A stretch of 6,766 nucleotides of DNA, from positions 323 to 7,088 of the forward strand of contig DOJM01000618.1 of assembly GCA_003529225.1 (NCBI GenBank), written 5' to 3'. Of this stretch, positions 5,451 to 6,766 are shown piece after piece. Position numbers and translations under genes: made by a program. The stretch comes from Paenibacillus sp. (GTDB lineage Bacteria > Bacillota > Bacilli > Paenibacillales > Paenibacillaceae). Each line of letters begins with the position of its first letter. The stretch's first letter is position 1. The notes below the pieces were generated by a model, which was not told the DNA's origin, did not search any database, and saw only the letters and a program-made list of their open reading frames with translations.

Positions 5451-5909
5451 TTATGTCCAGCTTCCAAAATCAAGCGTGCGTCCAGTCTCTACTAAGGTTT
5501 TGGTATTACTTAGAATTTGCCACCAAGCGCTGGTGCTGCCAGCATACGAAGGATCCTCAGGATGCCATTCATCGTGGATAAGCGTGAGCTTAGTGGTTCC
5601 ACCCACTGGTTCAAGCAGCCAAGAAATACGCGATTCATATCTTTCATGTCCTTTATGATAGGAGGGGCCGACCTTATGCGTGAAACGCAGTGCTTTTTGT
5701 GGGGTGAACTCCAGCAGAGTCCCATAGACATGCAGCGTTTCATCTCCATCTGCACCGGGTCCGATGTATTCCAGTAATTCTCCTTCTTTGAAGGTCGAAC
5801 GAATTATGCTGCCGTAATAAATCTGCTTCGTACCTTCCGGAGAGATTAAGGTTTCCCATACCTGCTCAGGTGTTCCGCCAATATAAAATTCATAGTGTAA
5901 TTCCTTCAT
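5451..5909 (-). CDS. SRPBCC / AHSA1-type domain protein
   Basis: A 152-aa single-domain protein. The start is well supported: AAGGAGG (5918-5924) lies 8 nt before ATG 5909. The sequence follows the AHSA1-like START/Bet v1 fold: an opening strand (HYEFYIGGTPEQVWETLISPEGTKQ), the next strands with GTLLEFTPQKALRFTHKV, the strand pair SRISWLLEPVGGTTKLTLIHDEW, and a long C-terminal helix (TSAWWQILSNTKTLVETG). The length is typical. The fold makes a hydrophobic cavity for a small ligand; members include Hsp90 co-activator-like proteins and many of unknown role, so no substrate can be named. There is no signal or membrane segment, so it is likely cytoplasmic. It lies 103 nt downstream of a WYL regulator on the same strand, but a terminator separates them. 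It has its own terminator. Confidence 0.88.
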   Translation of the reverse strand: MKELHYEFYIGGTPEQVWETLISPEGTKQIYYGSIIRSTFKEGELLEYIGPGADGDETLHVYGTLLEFTPQKALRFTHKVGPSYHKGHERYESRISWLLEPVGGTTKLTLIHDEWHPEDPSYAGSTSAWWQILSNTKTLVETGRTLDFGSWT

Positions 5910-5956
5910 TCGTTATTCCTCCTTGATTTATAGGTTCATTTATTCCCTCAGACTCA

Positions 5957-5985
5957 TTTACACTATACAAAAGGATCACTGACAA
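5957..5985 (-). promoter_or_regulatory. Possible promoter of the SRPBCC gene overlapping a terminator
   Basis: On the minus strand TTGTCA (5985-5980, 5/6) and TGTAAA (5962-5957, 4/6) are 17 bp apart, about 48 bp upstream of the SRPBCC start codon. The -35 would fall inside the terminator hairpin of the WYL gene. The -10 is weak, so this is a suggestion only. Confidence 0.25.
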
Positions 5986-6002
5986 CTACGGTCAGTGATC
6001 CT
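5967..6002 (-). terminator. Terminator of the WYL regulator gene
   Basis: A perfect 12-bp stem, AGGATCACTGAC (5972-5983) with GTCAGTGATCCT (5991-6002), closes a 7-nt loop. On the minus strand the stem is followed by TTTGT, a short U-tract. It starts 10 nt after the regulator's stop codon. The other strand lacks a T-run. Confidence 0.8.
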
Positions 6003-6012
6003 AAAGAATAAT

Positions 6013-6766
6013 TTATGTCTTATAATGAGCTTCTAAATTGGAGGCTATGGAGGCTAGTCTTTCTCTAAGTGAGGAAGGCTCCATGATTCTTAATGTGGTT
6101 CCATAAGGCAACAAGAAGTAGGGTGCATAAGTCAGTAAAGAAGTTTCGTCCACTTGAAAGCGGGCTTGTCCTTCCATGCGCTGTACCAGCGTATGTCCGA
6201 ACAACCAATGACTGCATAGATCATTCATGACTCCCTCGTCGGATGCGATGACTACTGTAACTAGTTTCTCTTCAGTATTGCGTACAGGCAGTAAGCTCTT
6301 TAACAAAAAATCACGTGCAGAGAAGTCAGCAGGACGAGCGAACATAGCTTCTGTCCGTTGTAGTTCAATGATTCTATCGACCCTGAAACTACGAATTTCT
6401 TGTCGTTCGTGGCAGTAAGCTACGGTGTACCACTGCCCTTTCCATAATACAAGTCCGTAAGGATCAATGGCACGGGATGATTTGGTTTCTCCATTACCCT
6501 TACGATATTCCATTTGCAGGGTGTATCCGTTCGCTGTCCCTAATTCCAATTCCTGAATCAGGTGACTAAGCGACGGGGAAGGAGAATGGATCGTCTCAAT
6601 GCCATTCTCATGGCGCTCCATTTGTTCTAATTGCTGGGCATTGCTATATCTTTTCAGCTTGGATAGGGCTCGGTCCAGAGCTTCAACATAAGGATATCCG
6701 GTCCCCCTGGCAAAAGAAGAAGCTTGTAAAAGGGCACGCTGCTCTTCGGAGTCAAAGAATAATGGA
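6013..6766 (-). CDS. YafY-like HTH-WYL transcriptional regulator, 5' end missing
   Basis: The frame stays open from the TAA at 6013 to the right edge, giving at least 250 codons. The ATG at 6621 is internal, because the 48 codons before it are a good family match, so the N-terminal helix-turn-helix lies outside the window. The visible part begins with the helical linker (FFDSEEQRALLQASSFARGT, then ALDRALSKL) common after the HTH in YafY-type proteins. The WYL domain follows (YTLQMEYRKGNGETKSSRAI, DPYGLVLWKGQWYTVAYC, IRSFRVDRI); the signature tripeptide reads WYT instead of WYL. The C-terminal WCX domain runs from KLVTVVIASDEG to the end. WYL domains sense ligands, often nucleic-acid-related or small molecules, and control transcription. 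Its target is unknown; the downstream SRPBCC gene is a candidate by position only. It ends at a strong hairpin. Confidence 0.9.
   Translation of the reverse strand, partial: PLFFDSEEQRALLQASSFARGTGYPYVEALDRALSKLKRYSNAQQLEQMERHENGIETIHSPSPSLSHLIQELELGTANGYTLQMEYRKGNGETKSSRAIDPYGLVLWKGQWYTVAYCHERQEIRSFRVDRIIELQRTEAMFARPADFSARDFLLKSLLPVRNTEEKLVTVVIASDEGVMNDLCSHWLFGHTLVQRMEGQARFQVDETSLLTYAPYFLLPYGTTLRIMEPSSLRERLASIASNLEAHYKT

Noticed and set aside
5510..5777. Alternative frames on both strands within the SRPBCC gene
   Set aside because: The SRPBCC frame has a perfect ribosome site and clear family sequence; the others have neither.
6013..6621. WYL regulator starting at the ATG at 6621
   Set aside because: The frame continues upstream to the window edge with family-like helical sequence and there is no ribosome site before this ATG.

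Overview
The window looks like chromosomal DNA from a Bacillota bacterium, most likely Paenibacillus or a close relative. Four things suggest this: strong AAGGAGG-type ribosome binding sites, Gram-positive promoter and terminator styles, a split feoB, and an intergenic palindromic repeat of a kind I associate with Paenibacillus. This is inferred from sequence style and gene content; no database search was possible.

Left part (1-1667): the first codons of an EamA-type membrane exporter run leftward off the window. A MocR-type regulator (GntR helix-turn-helix fused to an aminotransferase fold) runs rightward. The space between them holds an 11-bp direct repeat, a candidate operator for the regulator.

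Middle-left (1668-2820): a secreted, membrane-anchored protein with an N-terminal CxC domain like tissue inhibitors of metalloproteinases (TIMP/NTR type) follows a candidate ECF-sigma promoter and ends at a strong terminator. The next 333 bases have no convincing gene. They hold a ~130-bp imperfect palindromic repeat, and a small hairpin with a Shine-Dalgarno sequence in its loop followed by an ATG-TGA start-stop.

Centre (2821-5308, minus strand): a ferrous-iron transport operon, feoA - feoB GTPase half - feoB membrane half, behind a good sigma-A promoter. FeoB is encoded by two overlapping genes, and the second has its own strong ribosome binding site, so the split looks natural rather than a sequencing frameshift. 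The three overlapping genes are probably translationally coupled and make one Fe(II) importer. I see no recognisable Fur box or terminator for the operon.

Right part (5346-6766, minus strand): an SRPBCC/AHSA1-type small protein with its own terminator, preceded by a YafY-like HTH-WYL regulator that enters from beyond the right edge and also ends at a hairpin terminator.

Most of this is ordinary chromosomal content. The items most worth a second look are the split FeoB, the anchored TIMP-like protein with its upstream repeats and ECF-like promoter, the MocR/EamA direct repeats, and the palindromic intergenic element.
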